Shown piece after piece: positions 5,440 through 8,324 of a DNA stretch of 8,324 nt. The position numbers were made by a program, and so were the translations under genes. Source of the stretch: Sedimenticola sp. (GTDB taxonomy: Bacteria > Pseudomonadota > Gammaproteobacteria > Chromatiales > Chromatiaceae); contig JALULB010000277.1 in the NCBI GenBank assembly GCA_027041035.1, positions 1 through 8,324 on the forward strand, given 5' to 3'. Each line of letters starts with the position of its first letter. Position 1 is the stretch's first letter. The notes below the pieces were generated by a model that saw only the letters and a program-made list of their open reading frames with translations, made no database searches and was not told the DNA's origin.

Positions 5440-5979
5440 TCATGTATCCAGACTTCCGCGCAAGTGTTTCAATGCACGTGACAAATGTGTTTTCACGCTG
5501 CCTTCGGAACAGCCCATCGCGGTGGCGGTGTCGCGCACGCTCAGGCCCTCCCATTGGCGCAGCAGGAAGGCCTGCTGCTGCCTCGCCGGCAGTTTCTCCA
5601 GCGCCGCCAGCAAGCGGCCGCCGTCTTGCTCTTGCGCGGCGAGGGTCTCCGGGTCGCGCGTGACCGGATCGGCTGCCTGTTGGATCGGATCGCCATCGGT
5701 GTCGTCGCCGCCGCCCGGCAGCCAGCCCAGCCAGCGGCGGCGAACCCGCTGCCGGCGGTAGTGGTCGCGAATGCGGTTCTGCAAGACGCGATGGAACAAG
5801 GGCCGCCATTGTGTCTCCGGCTTGGCGGCGTAGTGCTTGACGAAACGCAACATGCTCTCCTGCACCAGGTCGAGGGCATCCTCGCGCTGGCCGACGGCAA
5901 GCTCGGCGATGACCACCGCGCGGCGTTCCACTTCGGCGAGAAACCGGTTGATGCGTTGCTGATCGATCGCTTGCGCCAC
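5440..5979 (-). CDS. ECF-type RNA polymerase sigma factor
   Basis: This 179-residue protein has the two-domain plan of extracytoplasmic-function sigma factors. Region 2 spans about 10-80, with DALDLVQESMLRFVKHY and the -10-contacting helix WRPLFHRVLQNRIRDHYRR. A glycine- and aspartate-rich linker follows (about 88-120). Region 4 spans about 123-175, with LEKLPARQQQAFLLRQWEGL and the recognition helix in CSEGSVKTHLSRALKHLR. There is no extra C-terminal domain. The start is GTG at 5979, with GGGAGG only 3 nt upstream, an unusually tight spacing. It is followed one base later by the DUF3619-like membrane gene. It lies 46 nt after the ygiQ stop, so it may be read through from ygiQ or have its own promoter. 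I see no GAACTT-type -35 in the gap, so autoregulation is not evident. Confidence 0.93.
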   Translation of the reverse strand: MAQAIDQQRINRFLAEVERRAVVIAELAVGQREDALDLVQESMLRFVKHYAAKPETQWRPLFHRVLQNRIRDHYRRQRVRRRWLGWLPGGGDDTDGDPIQQAADPVTRDPETLAAQEQDGGRLLAALEKLPARQQQAFLLRQWEGLSVRDTATAMGCSEGSVKTHLSRALKHLRGSLDT

Positions 5980-5982
5980 GCG

Positions 5983-5988
5983 CCTCCC
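5983..5988 (-). promoter_or_regulatory. Ribosome binding site of the sigma-factor gene, with short spacing
   Basis: GGGAGG on the minus strand is a strong Shine-Dalgarno core, but it ends only 3 nt before the GTG at 5979. It is the best candidate for the sigma-factor start. The spacing is below the usual optimum and may lower expression. Confidence 0.55.
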
Positions 5989-6025
5989 GTCCCGTTACTC
6001 CGTCGCCCTATCCATATACAACGCT

Positions 6026-8164
<2,139 letters not shown>

Positions 8165-8196
8165 GATGGGTTTCTCGCAATGAATGCAAACCATTT

Positions 8197-8311
8197 TGTA
8201 ACTACTCAGCTAACCGCTGAAATGCGCCAGCTCTGCGTTCAAAAATGGTCATTTACACGTGTAACCCGGCAATTGCTCCTGCATTGCCCTAATAAGTTAC
8301 ATCCCTGTAAC
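8197..8311. promoter_or_regulatory. Cluster of TGTAAC/GTTACA inverted repeats upstream of ygiQ
   Basis: In the 160 bp before ygiQ the hexamer TGTAAC or its complement GTTACA occurs four times: 8197-8202, 8260-8265, 8296-8301 and 8306-8311. TTACACGTGTAA (8253-8264) is a perfect 12-bp palindrome. GTTACATCCCTGTAAC (8296-8311) is a 6-4-6 inverted repeat. Such clustering suggests an operator for a dimeric regulator, but I cannot assign it to a known family. The ygiQ promoter is probably in this region; the -10-like ACAAAAT near 8195-8201 overlaps the nearest hexamer, but no good -35 is seen. Confidence 0.45.
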
Positions 8312-8324
8312 GATCACATTTTTT

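Noticed and set aside
4401..5663. Long plus-strand open frame of 420 codons opposite the sigma-factor cluster
   Set aside because: It lies opposite four well-supported genes, is low-complexity, and contains no domain-like pattern.
8302..8324. CRP-like half-site (minus strand AAATGTGATC)
   Set aside because: The left half matches well but the right half does not resemble TCACATTT at the needed spacing, and the window ends here.
8296..8324. Intrinsic terminator (GTTACA/TGTAAC stem, then a T-run on the plus strand)
   Set aside because: The stem is short and AT-rich, the T-run begins 7 nt after it, and no plus-strand gene precedes it.

Overview
The window looks like chromosomal DNA from a GC-rich gammaproteobacterium. 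HemE, YgiQ, YqgE and RuvX all read as gammaproteobacterial versions, and the adjacent yqgE-ruvX pair is a common gammaproteobacterial arrangement. I cannot name the genus from sequence alone. There is no rRNA, tRNA, CRISPR array, phage module or complete insertion sequence.

Layout. Bases 1-873 (minus strand) hold the 5' part of ruvX and all of yqgE. Bases 874-1236 have no gene, but contain a 161-bp non-coding foldback element (906-1066) with IS5-like ends and TTAG target duplications, followed by a probable hemE promoter. hemE (1237-2301, plus) starts with TTG. It converges on a long minus-strand gene series. The junction (2298-2362) holds a second, smaller inverted-repeat element bounded by CTAG, which includes the hemE stop codon.

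The minus-strand series, in order of transcription, is: ygiQ (radical SAM, 8164-6026); an ECF sigma factor (5979-5440); a single-span membrane DUF3619-like protein, the likely anti-sigma factor (5438-5073); an 80-residue putative exported protein (5092-4850); a DUF3106 exported protein made of 18-residue repeats (4862-4416); an HNH nuclease (4358-3753); a fructosamine-kinase-family protein (3760-2870); and a PilZ c-di-GMP receptor-like protein (2778-2407). From the sigma factor to the DUF3106 gene the genes overlap or nearly touch. The HNH and kinase genes overlap by 8 nt.

The most interesting unit is the sigma/DUF3619/80-aa/DUF3106 cluster. It has the architecture of a membrane-linked stress-signalling system: a cytoplasmic sigma factor, a membrane protein with an acidic outer tail, and two small exported proteins, one of them a very basic repeat protein. 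By analogy with sigma/anti-sigma/periplasmic-sensor systems such as CnrH/CnrY/CnrX, I infer that the DUF3106 protein or the 80-aa protein modulates the anti-sigma factor from the periplasm. The other points worth checking are the two foldback elements and the repeated TGTAAC/GTTACA palindromes upstream of ygiQ.
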